Source: Agelas oroides (taxonomy: Eukaryota > Porifera > Demospongiae > Agelasida > Agelasidae). From it: 64,000 bases of DNA. Of this stretch, positions 1-11,775 are shown one piece after another. Each line of letters starts with the position of its first letter. The stretch's first letter is position 1. Made by a program: the position numbers and the translations under genes. Location: assembly GCA_949130485.1 (NCBI GenBank), contig OX422197.1:814001-878000 (forward strand), given 5' to 3'. Under the pieces are notes generated by a model. It had not been told where the DNA came from and did not search any database. It saw only the letters and a program-made list of their open reading frames with translations.

Positions 1-1403
1 ATATTGCATGGTAGAAAGCCTTTTAGCTTTTTCTATGACTGGCCCCAGCCTTGAATCTTGATTTGAAAACTGGGGCCCCACCTCAGTAAAAGTCGAGAGA
101 GCTAGTCTGTTGAGATACGAAAAATCAATTAGTGTGACCTCAGCCATTTTAATTAGTAAAGTTCAACCGTGTCCGACCTCCTCTGGGTCCATTGCTACAG
201 ATCTAACTACATACGTTATATGAGACAGTACAGATGGAAGCTGAATATTATTCCACTGCAGATTTCAAGCAGATCACTACGTTCAAAACGGTGGGGGTGG
301 AGATAGGGGATGGGAGTGGAGGTGGGGATTGGGGGTGGAGATAGGGGATGGGAATGGAGGTGGGGATTGGAGGAGGGGATCGAGTGAGGAAGAGGAGGTT
401 TGATCCTACCCTTAGCAAAAATCAGTAGTGCAGCACTTCGAGTCTTCGAAGGCAGTGAAGCACTCAAACCACGTAATGATTTCCATCCGGCACTGTTACA
501 TAATATGTGTGCCATGATCGAAACTCACATGGTGCGGTTGCCGAAATTTGTTGGGAAGAGATTCTGCTCGTAGCCCATCCTAGCCAAGTCACTTGAGGTG
601 AGGATGGTGGTTTCTATAACGACAGGGTTGCTATTGGTCAGTCTGCCAAGCTCTTTTAGAAAGGTAGTATTCCAGGGATCAGTAAAGGGGCGAGTCACTG
701 GTGTTATCAAGATTAGTACAAGTATGTTGTCAGCCTGGAAAGGGAGGAGAGGTGAACGGTGGAGAAGAGAGGGATGAGAAAAAGAGGGAGGAAGAGAGGG
801 ACAGGGGGGAAAGGTGGTTAGTAGCTGCTACTGGCCATGTGTGTGATTTAGAGCTCACATATCTCTGTGAGTTGCAGTCAAAGTAGTCGTAGGGACACTG
901 AGCAGTGTTACAGTCATTGTTGCATCTTCCATCTGATTGCTCACTTTCACACCTGCTTTTCAACCTGGGGGAGTGGGAGGGGTGTAGGAGGGGTGTAGGA
1001 GGGGTGTAGGAGGAGCAGAGGGGATGTGGGAGGGGTGTGGGAGGGGTGTAGGAGGGGTGGAGGGGGAGCAGAGGGGATGTGGGAAGAAAAGTGGGAGGGA
1101 AAAGGGGCGTGGGGGTGTGGGGGGAGGGGAGTGGAGAGGATGTGTGTGTGTGTGTGTGTGGTTGACAAATTGCATACCTATCAAATTAGACACCTGGCTC
1201 TTAACCTACAGTGTACATGGCCAGATATAGTCAAAGGCTATTCTGACACACCCCTCAGACAGCACACAGTGGGGGGGTGGGTGTAAATGAATTCACAGCT
1301 GGCTTAATCTGATGATCTTGGGGGGAGGAGCCACAATGTACAGTTACCTAGCTACTACCTGTACAGCAAATGTACCTTAACCTTCCCTCCCCATTCAACC
1401 ACA

Positions 1404-1442
<39 letters not shown>

Positions 1443-3839
1443 CAGACACACTTACTCTGCAGGGCAGCTGTTCTCTGGCACACACTCATGAGCATCGTAG
1501 AGACACTCTGGTATATTGCACTCCACGTCACATCGACTGTTGTTGAACTTTGACCTGCAATCGTTTGCTTGTGGGCAATCGACCCAGGGATCTGTGCCAT
1601 TGGGAGTGAAGCAAACTCCTTCTCTGCCATCAAAGTCACATTCCGCTCTAAAACAGTTGCGCTGGAGAGGAGGGGGAGATGGGAGAGGAAAGAGAAGAGA
1701 GATGGAGGGAGAAGGGCCAGAAGGGAGGATAGACGAAGGGACAAAAAGAGGGTGGAAAGGAGAAAGGACAAGCACAAATAAAACAGCAGTTAGCAGTCAT
1801 TTATCATTCCTTTTAGTTTCAGTTCTGACACACCACGGAATGACAGAAACATTAACAGAAGTCAGCACACGTCTGACTTACGTCACACTCCCCATTGGCA
1901 GCAACTGCTTCACACTCTGCCAAGGGACAAACTGTACAAAGAAAAACAAACAATTTTTTCATCAACAAAAATATTCCTCCTCTCCTCCCCAAGTTCCCAC
2001 ACCCCTCTCAAACGTTTACAGTTACACCCTCCTAATTCTATAAAGGCCCATTAAGCCAATTAAACCCTCCCAGCACAACATCTCCAACTAGCAGCCAGAA
2101 AAACAAAAAAAGCAATTCCTATCTAGATTCTTAATCTTGATAACCATCACTGCTTGAATCTATTTGAACTTAGAGTGACACACGGCAGCAAAAGGGGTGA
2201 GCATATTCACTAGTGACTGTAGGGATGCTGTAGACACTATGAAAAGCCATAATTCTAAACATGTGCGAAGGAATCGACTTTGAATGTCTGTTCACTGTTT
2301 ACGCATAGAGAAGGCAAGGTGGGCGGAAGGAGGGTTGTGTCATAGTGTATGTGACTCACTTGGTATCTCACAAAGAGCACCCGTGAAGTTTGGGAGACAC
2401 AAGCACTTGTTCCCTTCTCCACCTTCCACCACCTCACATGTGCCACCATTTTCACAGACTTGAGTGGTGCAGTCCAGAAGCAGGTCACAGGTCTGCCCAG
2501 TGGATCCTGGTTCACATTCGCAAGTGAATCCCCCTTCCGTGTTCACACATGTCCCTCTGTTGCAAGGGTTATCAGAGCATTCGTCAACGTCCAGCTCACA
2601 AAATGGTCCACCCCAGCCACCTTCACAGACGCAGACAGAAGAGTTCTTTTCTGGTAAGTTCAGACACTCGGTGGAGCGTGCACCACAACGGGAGCTTGCA
2701 CAATAGTCAATTGTTTCACAGTGTCGGCCCGTGAAACCATCTGGACACTGACATGCAGGAGTGGAGCAATCTCCATCTAGGGCTGTATCTGGCAGACATG
2801 TGCCACCATTTTGGCAGGTGATACCCATGCAAGGGTCAAGAGCAGATTCGCATTGGTACCCTGAGTAGTTTGGTGGACAGGAGCAGTTGTAGTAGTTGCC
2901 ATCTGAGATGATGTTACAGGTACCGCCATTCTGGCAAGGGTTGCCTTCACAAGCATTGAAAGGTACAGTGCAGTTTACGCCAGTGAAGGCTATTGGAAGA
3001 GTGAATGGAGAAGAGCGTGTTACAAATCACATGATAAATCACATCAATTCAGATGGGATCACATGATGCCACGTGGGACCACATGAGAGATCACGATGCC
3101 ACATGCAACCACATGAGAGATCACATGATGCCACATGAGGTCACATGGGACCACATGAGAGATCACGATGCCACATGAGACCACATGAGAGATCACATGA
3201 TGCCACATGAGGTCACATGGGACCACATGAGAGATCACATGATGCCACATAAGGTCACATGGGACCACATGAGAGATCACGATGCCACATGAGGTCACAC
3301 GAGAGATCACATGATGCCACATAAGGTCACATGGGACCACATGAGAGATCACGATGCCACATGAGACCACATGAGAGATCACATGATGCCACATGAGGTC
3401 ACATGGGACCATATGAGGTCACAATGAATCACATGAAGGTTTACATGGCCACACATGGGAACACATCAGATCACATGACTTACTTGGTGGGCAGGTGCAG
3501 CTGTATCCATTGACCTTCAGTGAACAGGTACCACCATGCTTACAAGGGTTATTAAAGCAGTAGTTATAAACTATCCGAGTTGTACAGTATGATTGCGAGG
3601 TATAGATGTCAGGTTGGTCACAGATGCATCCCACATCGTTAACAGCGTTTGGACCATTTTGTCTGTATATGCATGTCCCACGATTGTGACATTGTTTAGT
3701 GACATTTTGGCATTCATCAGGGTCTGGGTGTTCACATCGGAGTCCCCAGTAGCCAGGGTCACAGACGCATTTGATGTCCCCATTTGATGTTTGCTCGTAG
3801 CACATGCCATGGAAAGTACATGTGCTGTTATTGCATTGA

Positions 3840-3932
<93 letters not shown>

Positions 3933-6900
3933 TGAGTGCCCAGTAGAAATGGCTGGGATTTAATTAAATTAACAGGGTGTAACTCCAAGAATGTGCTGAG
4001 CTTTGAGTACAAATTACCAGAGTGCCTTGGTTATCCAGTACAGACCCTCTGTAGTTCAAAACAGAAGCCTTAGTGCGCTAGAAGTGTGCCATTACCAATG
4101 TTACTACTCTTACCATCACCATGGCAACACACGTTTGTACACACACAATTTTTGTTTGGGTGTACACCACAGTATTTACATACAACAGCCAGCCATTACA
4201 TTGATTCCCCACCAGCAGTTGCCCATCACCATAGGAACAGATCTGAGCCTCGAGGACACAGACAGGGGTGGGGGACAGAGGAGGGAGGATGCGGCCATGT
4301 CCAGTGACAATTTGTGCTCTCTACGTGGACATTTCAAGAGCAAAAATCATGGCTACAAGCTTACAGAAACGCTCTAGGGCAGTCATGGTGGACACACAGG
4401 ATTTTTGACAAAAGTGAAGCCTTCAGGCTTAGTCACAACTGCCTCTCATGACTAACTTGAAATTGAGCCGGCAGCTTGCCAAGTTTAGCCTGTCAGGCGA
4501 GTCATAAGAAGCCGTTTTGACTAGCCAATATTTGCCGTGATTTTATAGAGTACATTTTGTAGCTTGCTTCCACGACTCGTGTTGTCAGACTGCATTAAAT
4601 GTCGCAACGACATGACATCATCTCCGTCCTCCTCTGGGAGAGGGGGTCCATATTAAACAATAAAATATAGTATCTGCGAATGAGTCACTTTGCGCAAAAC
4701 ACGACCTATCATCATAACCCTACATTCAAAAATTTGTAAATTGCAAGACCAACAATGGCAAAAATAATAATTTGGACAGTAGTATCAGATAGCAATGGCG
4801 CTTTCTCTCTCCACGATGAGATTCATGCCCCATCCTGTCAGGTGTAGTTATCTATCGTTTTCTAATCTGCTCGGCCCATTAGGGCATATCTGGTGGCCGC
4901 AGTTTTCACAGTCTTTCGTTACAACAATTTTGGAGTATGTCAGCGAGGAATGGGCTATAGTACGCCACATTCTGTTCAGCTGGTAATGAAGGTTGGTATG
5001 ATGCTTTGTGAGGGCTGGTGGTTTGCCTGGTGGTCACAGCTTTGTGGTCAGAGCACAGGCATCTCAAGTGAGGGGCCCTGGGTCCAATTCCTGGCCTTTC
5101 ACTTTCAAATCATTTGCCTATAACATCAAACAAATATTTACTCCTATCAGGTACGTGGCTGGTTTAGAGATGAGAGATAAGCTTGCGGATCAAACTTGAA
5201 GCGACACAGCTGGACTTGTATCCGAGTAAGCATCAGAGATTTCTCCTGTCCACAATTTCATTAACAGACAACCACACAACATATGGAGCCATATCTCGTC
5301 CTTTCTGTCGTAAGGTCTAAGAATGATTTTCTTGTTATAGGGGTGTGGCATGTTAAAACTGTTTGGTGCTGCACCATTCGCTGTGTCCATGACAACCGTG
5401 AGACGATCAAGACGTGTGTACTAGCATATGTTCCTTGTGCACCACATTCTGTTTACTAGCCTCATCACACATCCACACCCCCACCCTCACACTCACACAC
5501 TACCACAGATGAGTAACGCCACAAATGACGCATGACAGCATAACTAGCGTCTGCAAGTAAATTTCCTGTCAAGGTATCGTGACGCTAGTGCCAATTAGTG
5601 AAGAATGCAGAAATTTGGAACACCTACACAAGAATGTCCCTACCTAAAAACACAAAAAGCTAAAATGATGTCAATTCAGGCGTAAATAACGTCACATGTA
5701 TTTGTGAGTGGGGGAAGGGGGAGAGGGGGGAGGGGGGAGGGGGGCACAATGTACCGATGTGACATTTAATATCGCTGTCACCTCTCTTGTCTGTTTGTAG
5801 TTGGTGATCAAGCACGATTGGTCAAAGAGGTATTAGGGAGTGTACCATACCTAATACCAAATATCCACTCAAGCTTCAAATTGGGAAGCCCAAAAACTAA
5901 CAGCTGCATGCCAAATTGGGAAGGCACCTAATGGCTTTCCATTGAAAACCAAAACTGTTCAAAGCCCACCTCCACCAAACCTAAAGTAAAACCCCACTAC
6001 CAGTTCCTCACCACCAACAACACAATCTGATGAAAAAAACAACAACACTAAAACTAATCATCTAAAATTCCCAGTGTGTAGCCAGGTAGCTTGCTCTTGC
6101 CACTCACTTGAGACAGGAAGGAGAGAGGTGGGGGGAGGCCTGGAGTCTTTATCACGTGTTATATCTGCCACTGAAGGAACGTAGTGGGTGATGGTATCTA
6201 AGTACACCTACACCAACTCAACCAATCAGAAACTAGCAACAAAATCCTTTTTTAATTTTTGCGAGTACATTACCTGTGTACCGAGGGTTGTTTCCTATTA
6301 GTGTGTGGAAAGAGTAAACGCACGACAAGGCTAGACGAGACGAGGCCCTGCAGAGCTGACTACAAACATAGACAATATATCACAATGATGTCACTGTGAC
6401 ATCATTACTAATGTTGTTATGGTGTCACTGTGACATCATTGTTAATGTTGTTATGGTGTCACTGTGACATCATTGTTAATGTTGTTATGGTGTCACTGTG
6501 ACATCATTGTTAATGTTGCTGCACTCTTTTGCAATGATAAGCACAGCTTACGCCTGTAACTTATAGGTAGCAATTTTAGTTCCCCATTAATCATTCTCAA
6601 AACACAGCATGACCAAGCTTCCTTTGCCCCAAAACCAATTTGTTCTAGAGCATTAGAGAAAGGTGGATCAAATTTCAGCTTATTTGGTGGCCCCAGTGTA
6701 TCATGTTCTAGCAAGCACAAGAGGCGGGGTGGACTCAATTTCCGCCTGTATGTTGTAGCCCCAGCGTATCATGTTCTAGCAAGCACAAGAGGCGGGGTGG
6801 ACTCAGTTTCCGCCTGTATGTTGTAGCCCCAGCGTATCATGTTCTAGCAAGCACAAGAGGCGGGGTGGACTCAGTTTCTGCCTGTATGTTGTAGCCCCAG

Positions 6901-7212
6901 CGTATCATGTTCTAGCAAGCACAAGAGGCGGGATGGACTGAATTCTCAGCTGTATCATGTTGTGGTCCTAGCAGATCGTGTTCTTGAGGGGTGGAGTGGG
7001 CACTATGACAACACGAGACAAGCAGGCTGTCTCCAGGCAACAGGTCACTGGTCACAGCTGTATCAAATATGCTGCTGAAGTCGAGGACATGAGAGAGGAC
7101 ATGGGAGAGGACAGGGTGAATCCCATGCTCATGCTGCTTTAAGAAGAGGAAATCAAAGACAAGTGGTCACTAAACAGAAACGGTGCTTGCAAGTAGCTGA
7201 CCTCGTGTGTGG

Positions 7213-7251
<39 letters not shown>

Positions 7252-10200
7252 TAAAAGCACCCCACTTCACAATTGCTGTCTTCATCTACTGGAGTCGGAG
7301 AGCTGACAGTGTAAAAACAGACCCCAGATGCTATAATTGCACTATAATTGCAATAAAACTGGCGGCAATTTCACCAATCTGACTTGACAAGATTACATCA
7401 CATTTCCGATACTAATACAGACAGTTCCAAGAACAGCAAACTACAAATGAGCATCTGCTCCAATTGATAAACATTCCACCAAACAGGAGGCAGATTTTAC
7501 CAAACTCACTGGTGACCTTTGCTACATGCAGCTGCACAGAACACACCCAGATCAGAAAAAGAAATTCAGGTCTTTAAAAAATTAATAATTTACGGCTTAT
7601 TTCAGTAGACATGTGTGGTAAGTAAACTTATTTTTTAATGGGTAATGATGCCTGATGATGTCACAAATGACATCACACAAGGCAACCCAAAACAGTAGCT
7701 AGCCTTCATTTTCAATTCTGAGATTCATAACTACCTCACCATTTAAAAATTATTTAGACAAGTGTGTATATAGCATTGACCCACTTATCATTTACAATCA
7801 CCCTCACAAAGTGGGAGCAATGGCCTAATAGCCCCTGAGGCCAGCCTACTAGTCTCACATGAAAGGAAATGAATACCTCAGGCAATTATGACACACCATA
7901 CTTGAATACTCAGTAGTTTACAGTACACTCAACAGTAGTGTACAGTACACACAACATTACAAGTATACTACAAGAACACCACATACCACACATCCCATAA
8001 TATGATTGGAGCATAACTGACATAGTCTCATAATGGCTACGCACTGAAAAACAATACCATAGAAGAACAAAATACCAGACACTTGTCAACACTAGCTCAA
8101 AGACCCAGACACTTACTTGAATGGGTCCGGTACTCGCAGTTTGGTCCTGCGAATCCGAGTGGACAGGAGCAGAGGTACTGTGAACGGTTGTCCGGGTGCT
8201 GTGAACACACCCCGTTATTTAGGCATGGGTTTTCGTTGTCACAGATGAAGGTAGAACAGTTATCGCCACTCCAGTTCTCAAGACATCTTGTGCGTGTGTG
8301 TGTGTGTGCGTGAGAGAGAGAGAGAGGTAGGGAGAGAGGGGAAGGAGGAAGGGAGAGAGGGAGAGAGGGAGAGAGGGGAGGGAGGGAGGAAGGGAGAGAG
8401 GGAGAGAGGGAGAGAGGGGAGGGAGGAAGGGAGAGAGGGAGAGGGAGAGAGGGGGAGAGGGAGAGAGGGAGAGAGGGAGAGAGGGAGAGAGGGAGAGAGG
8501 GAGAGAGGGAGAGAGGGAGAGAGGGAGAGAGGGAGAGAGGGAGAGAGGGAGAGAGGGAGAGGGGAGAGAGGGAGAGAGGGAGAGAGGGAGAGAGGGAGAG
8601 AGGGAAAGAGGGGAGGGAGGAAGGGAGATAGGGGAGGAATAAGCAGTAATTACAGCTGTTGAGGTCAACTATCTCTCCTGACTACACAGTACTGAAACGA
8701 CACCATAAGCACTAGTATATGGGTAGTACTACGTATACTCGACAGTAGTGATAACACAGACAGGAAGTGAAAGTTACCACCATTCCTGATAGCCTGGTAT
8801 GTACAAAAATTAAATAATGAATGGAAATAAGACTTTGAAGACAAAACAACCAAAAAAATACACGTGACAAGTTGTACCGAGCCTTTCACAACTAGAGCTG
8901 TTACTTTTTTAATTCCCGTTATTACACCCGATGATGTAAAGTTAACCTATGACCTATCATTACAGAGTGCAGCATATCGTGTTATTAAACTATGACAGCA
9001 ACAGGAAGGGCCACCCTCATCACTTTAAGTAAAGTTCAAAGTTCAATATCTCAGGTTGATGGTTGTATGGTCGGCAGAGCCATGTTATGGCTAAACAGTT
9101 TGTGAGTGCACATACCTCAAACTCTCCACCCCTGGCAGACAAATGGCGTAAAGAATTACTCGTAATTGACAACTAACTAGTTTTTGCCTTCAGCGAAATC
9201 AGCGACGAAGGTAAAAAAAATTTGTAGTTTCACGGTTAATGATGGTGCGAGCCAACAAGTCCCAATCAAAACCGTAAAAGGCCACTTCAAACGGTGTTTG
9301 CCGCTTCAGTACAAATTTGAGTTTAACTGCTCAATTATCTGGCAGTCCATTAGACAACACTTCAATGGACTCTTCTGTGCAGGCTTCACACACACCCACA
9401 CACCCACACACCCACAGACACATGACCTACACACATCACACATACGAATACATACAAATGTATACACCCCCCCACACACACACACACACAGACACAAGAC
9501 CTACACACACCACACATACGAATACATATACACCCCCACGCACCCACACAAGACCAAGACAAGACACGTGGACACACACACCACACACACAGACATACAC
9601 ACACATACCCACACTTACTCTAATGCCCAACAGTCCATTATGGATGTTGGCATTGTCAACCAAATCACCTAAGTTTATTGAAGGTCATCTGCAGTTTGCT
9701 AATTAGAAAAAGACGCTACCATACTAGGCAAATGGCATCAAAAACCATGTGGCTTTGTGTGGGTGGACAGTACTGCTTGGTACAGAAAGGCATATCAGCT
9801 TTGGCAAAACAGCATATCCACCCAAAACTGAAATTTCTATTGAAGCCATCCGGCCTTAAGAGGGCAACACGTCTGTGGGCGGGACAGTGGACCCATGATT
9901 AAAATTATAGCGCGCTGTGTGGTTTCCTGGCCCTAAATCTAATCAAATGTACTGTCAGTCAGCTTGCAATGCCCACAACTACTTATCGTCCACTTGAGGT
10001 GAAACCAAAGGGAAGGGCAGCAGAAAGTCTCTCTCTCACAAGCCGAGCCCCTTTCACAGCTAAAGACCAGAGAAACAGTGTCAATGACCCCAAACCCCAC
10101 CTCAGCATAGATATAAAGGCTCAATTCCCAACCACAAGTTAGTACAGCTGTAAGCAATTAGAGCCTTTTTTTCTGTCCATGCAACTCCCACGGCAATTTT

Positions 10201-11451
10201 GAGTTCCACTATTTTGTTTTTTAAAGTACAGCTGCAATTTAGCACCCCACACATCTGTCAGTGACAACTGTAGACAACCGCCAGAGCTGGCTGCCCTCCT
10301 TGGGAGTCCAGGTGGGTGGGGGGGTGTTAGGTATCAACACACTAATTATGCAAGACCACCCCCCCAGGGAAGAAGGTATAATCTGTTGCCTAGGCAGCGC
10401 CACTTGAGGTGATTGTAAAATGTGTAGGGCTACCTTATGCTCCATTTGGTCTCAAGTTTCATCTTAAAAGCAGCTGGCAAACCGCCTCCAGTTTTTGGTT
10501 GAGACATAATCACAAACCAAACCCACTCACTCAATTGGGGGGACTGAAAATGTGCCCCTCCAAGAAAAGTTGTTATTAACTAGCCAACAGAGAAACTAAA
10601 TACTGAGCATCTTTGTAACACAAGAAGGAAATCAGGAAATGACCTCTTGACCTTGAAGAGCTAAAGACTAAGTATGCACCCCTATTTAGGGCAACACATC
10701 CTTTCTTCTATGGTATTGATCACCTCTCACAAAACTCAATCTCTCATGACTTACTTGCAAAATAGTCTCCCATGATCAGCTTCACAGGTCCCTGTACCAC
10801 TTTGGCACTCTGGGGAACATGGAAGCGCTACAGGGAGGAAGGAGAAACCAAGGTGAATGACAGGCGCTTAGTTACAGTTGCACTCAATATAGCTCATGTA
10901 CACTTACCCTGAGGTATTTGTCCTCAGGGCACTCAAAAGATAAAAGCCTTTTGAATCCAATTTTTGCCTTTAATCTCGACAAAACAGAAGAACAAGGCAA
11001 AAGACCACTAAGCAGCGAGTTCTCACAAAAGGATAGGATCAACTGGCAACAACTACCCTGGGACCAATTAGTGAGCTTAGGAAACCTCTGTATAATTAAT
11101 GTAAGTGTGTGTAAGCATGTGAAACATCTACTATACACCGATGCCTAGGATTTCTTGGCATGCTAAGCAGAGATTGGTCCTAGACACCTTATCTCACCAC
11201 CCCCAGGCCTTAGGCTACCCTCTAGGCATATTCATGTCAGTGTAGAATTCGATACGTTCGGACATGGGGATAAACATTATTAGTTATGCCCGTACTTATG
11301 GCGTACGGGTAAACAAAATTGCGATCGTCAACCTGGCTCGCTAAGCGCCAGTATCTACTTTCATTGTTATAGTTCGCAACATACACATAGATTCACCTGC
11401 GTTGCAGCACATTACAATCGCCAAAATGGCACAGCAGAACAACAGTCTCAT
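1..11451 (-). CDS. Notch: Notch-like receptor, extracellular part (3' end outside window)
   Basis: Probable Notch receptor, a membrane receptor cleaved after ligand binding to release a nuclear co-activator. Exons (-): 11451-11397, 10827-10755, 8286-8117, 3840-3484, 2989-2360, 1931-1882, 1661-1456, 964-859, 734-529. Phases agree throughout and give about 617 residues. Exon 1 encodes a hydrophobic signal peptide (MRLLFCCAILAIVMCC). About ten six-cysteine EGF repeats follow, several with the NPCxNGGTC pattern. Then come three LNR modules (cores ANGECDRNCF, NNSRCDVECN and SDGRCNNDCN) and a NOD-like stretch starting ADNILVLILITP. A possible next exon at 492-410 fits in phase but is not convincing. 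The transmembrane segment, RAM and ankyrin repeats would lie left of position 1. LNR plus NOD separates it from generic EGF proteins. Ten EGF repeats is short against about 36 in fly or human Notch. Introns 3 (8116-3841) and 2 (10754-8287) are large and repeat-rich. Confidence 0.85.
3047..3418 (+). repeat. 42-bp tandem repeat rich in CACATG
   Basis: About eight to nine degenerate copies of a unit built from GATCACATGATGCCACATGA and GGTCACATGGGACCACATGA. It lies in the Notch intron between exons 3840-3484 and 2989-2360. Each unit contains four E-box-like CANNTG words. Confidence 0.85.
3842..3931 (+). repeat. GT repeat abutting a Notch splice acceptor
   Basis: About 45 GT units, i.e. CA in the Notch sense direction. 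It ends in ACACAG, the 3' splice site of the exon at 3840-3484. Confidence 0.95.
5014..5125 (+). mobile_element. tRNA-derived SINE, copy A (Notch intron)
   Basis: Diverged copy with GCTGGTGGTTTGCCTGGTGG, GGTCAGAGCACAGGC, GGGCCCTGGGTCCAATTCC and the tail CTTTCACTTTC...CCTATAACATC. It aligns with copies B and C over about 110 bp. Confidence 0.65.
6380..6515 (+). repeat. 34-bp tandem repeat in Notch intron
   Basis: About four copies of GTGTCACTGTGACATCATTG then TTAATGTTGTTATG. Each contains the palindrome GTCACTGTGAC. Confidence 0.85.
6699..6970 (+). repeat. 68-bp tandem repeat in Notch intron
   Basis: Four copies start near 6699, 6767, 6835 and 6903 with TATCATGTTCTAGCAAGCAC. The first and last are more diverged than the middle two. 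Confidence 0.85.
8308..8632 (+). repeat. GAGAGAGG microsatellite in Notch intron
   Basis: About 325 bp of GAGAGAGG units next to a short GT run. In the Notch sense direction it is a CT tract ending in CACACGCACAAG, the acceptor of exon 8286-8117. Confidence 0.95.
8640..10754. other. Large Notch intron 2
   Basis: No exon recognised. It holds CA-rich microsatellite DNA at about 9388-9615 made of a duplicated CACACCACACATACGAATAC unit. The rest is unique sequence without evident features. Confidence 0.5.
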
Positions 11452-11775
11452 CTTTGCTGATAAATATGCTGATCTCGGCATATCAAAACGGCCGCCCGAT
11501 AAAAATGACTTTTGACACACTTTTAGACGTCGATCCTTTTTCTCTCAAATTGTTGATGAGTCACAACGTCAATCCAGACCCTACTTCATAGTTGATCGCC
11601 AGTTAAAACTCTTTTCGCCGGTTAGAAGTACTAGAAATAGGCGAGGCACAAATACGCCAACGGATGACACAACAACTGTAGTTTACGGAGTTTGTAATGA
11701 GCTTATTCTCCGTAAACTGACGGTACAACACGTGCTCAAAATTTAAACCCTTGGGGGTTACCGGCGTCCACAGGC
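11452..11775. promoter_or_regulatory. Shared divergent promoter, Notch/IMP3
   Basis: Only 324 bp separate the start codons of the Notch-like gene (-) and IMP3 (+), so this interval must hold both 5' UTRs and promoters. It contains a perfect 11-bp inverted repeat, AGTTTACGGAG at 11680-11690 and its complement at 11708-11718, with a 17-bp loop. No clear TATA box was recognised. The promoter role is inferred from position only. Confidence 0.6.

Larger units (their letters stand above)
3941..8116. other. Large Notch intron 3
   Basis: Apart from the SINE and the 34-bp and 68-bp repeats listed separately, it holds a GT run at about 7206-7250. No coding exon, RNA gene or conserved element could be supported. 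Phase agreement across it argues against a missing exon. Confidence 0.5.

Noticed and set aside
3059-3412. Repetitive frame with MVPCDLMWHHVISH units as a repeat protein
   Set aside because: It is a 42-bp intronic tandem repeat between two phase-matched Notch exons.
8219-8668. Frames rich in SLPLSLSP and REREREGE
   Set aside because: They come from the GAGAGAGG microsatellite; only 8286-8117 on the minus strand is a Notch exon.
9184-9706. Frames of about 160 and 130 aa on the plus strand
   Set aside because: Most residues come from CA-rich microsatellite DNA; no splice-consistent partner exon or recognisable domain.
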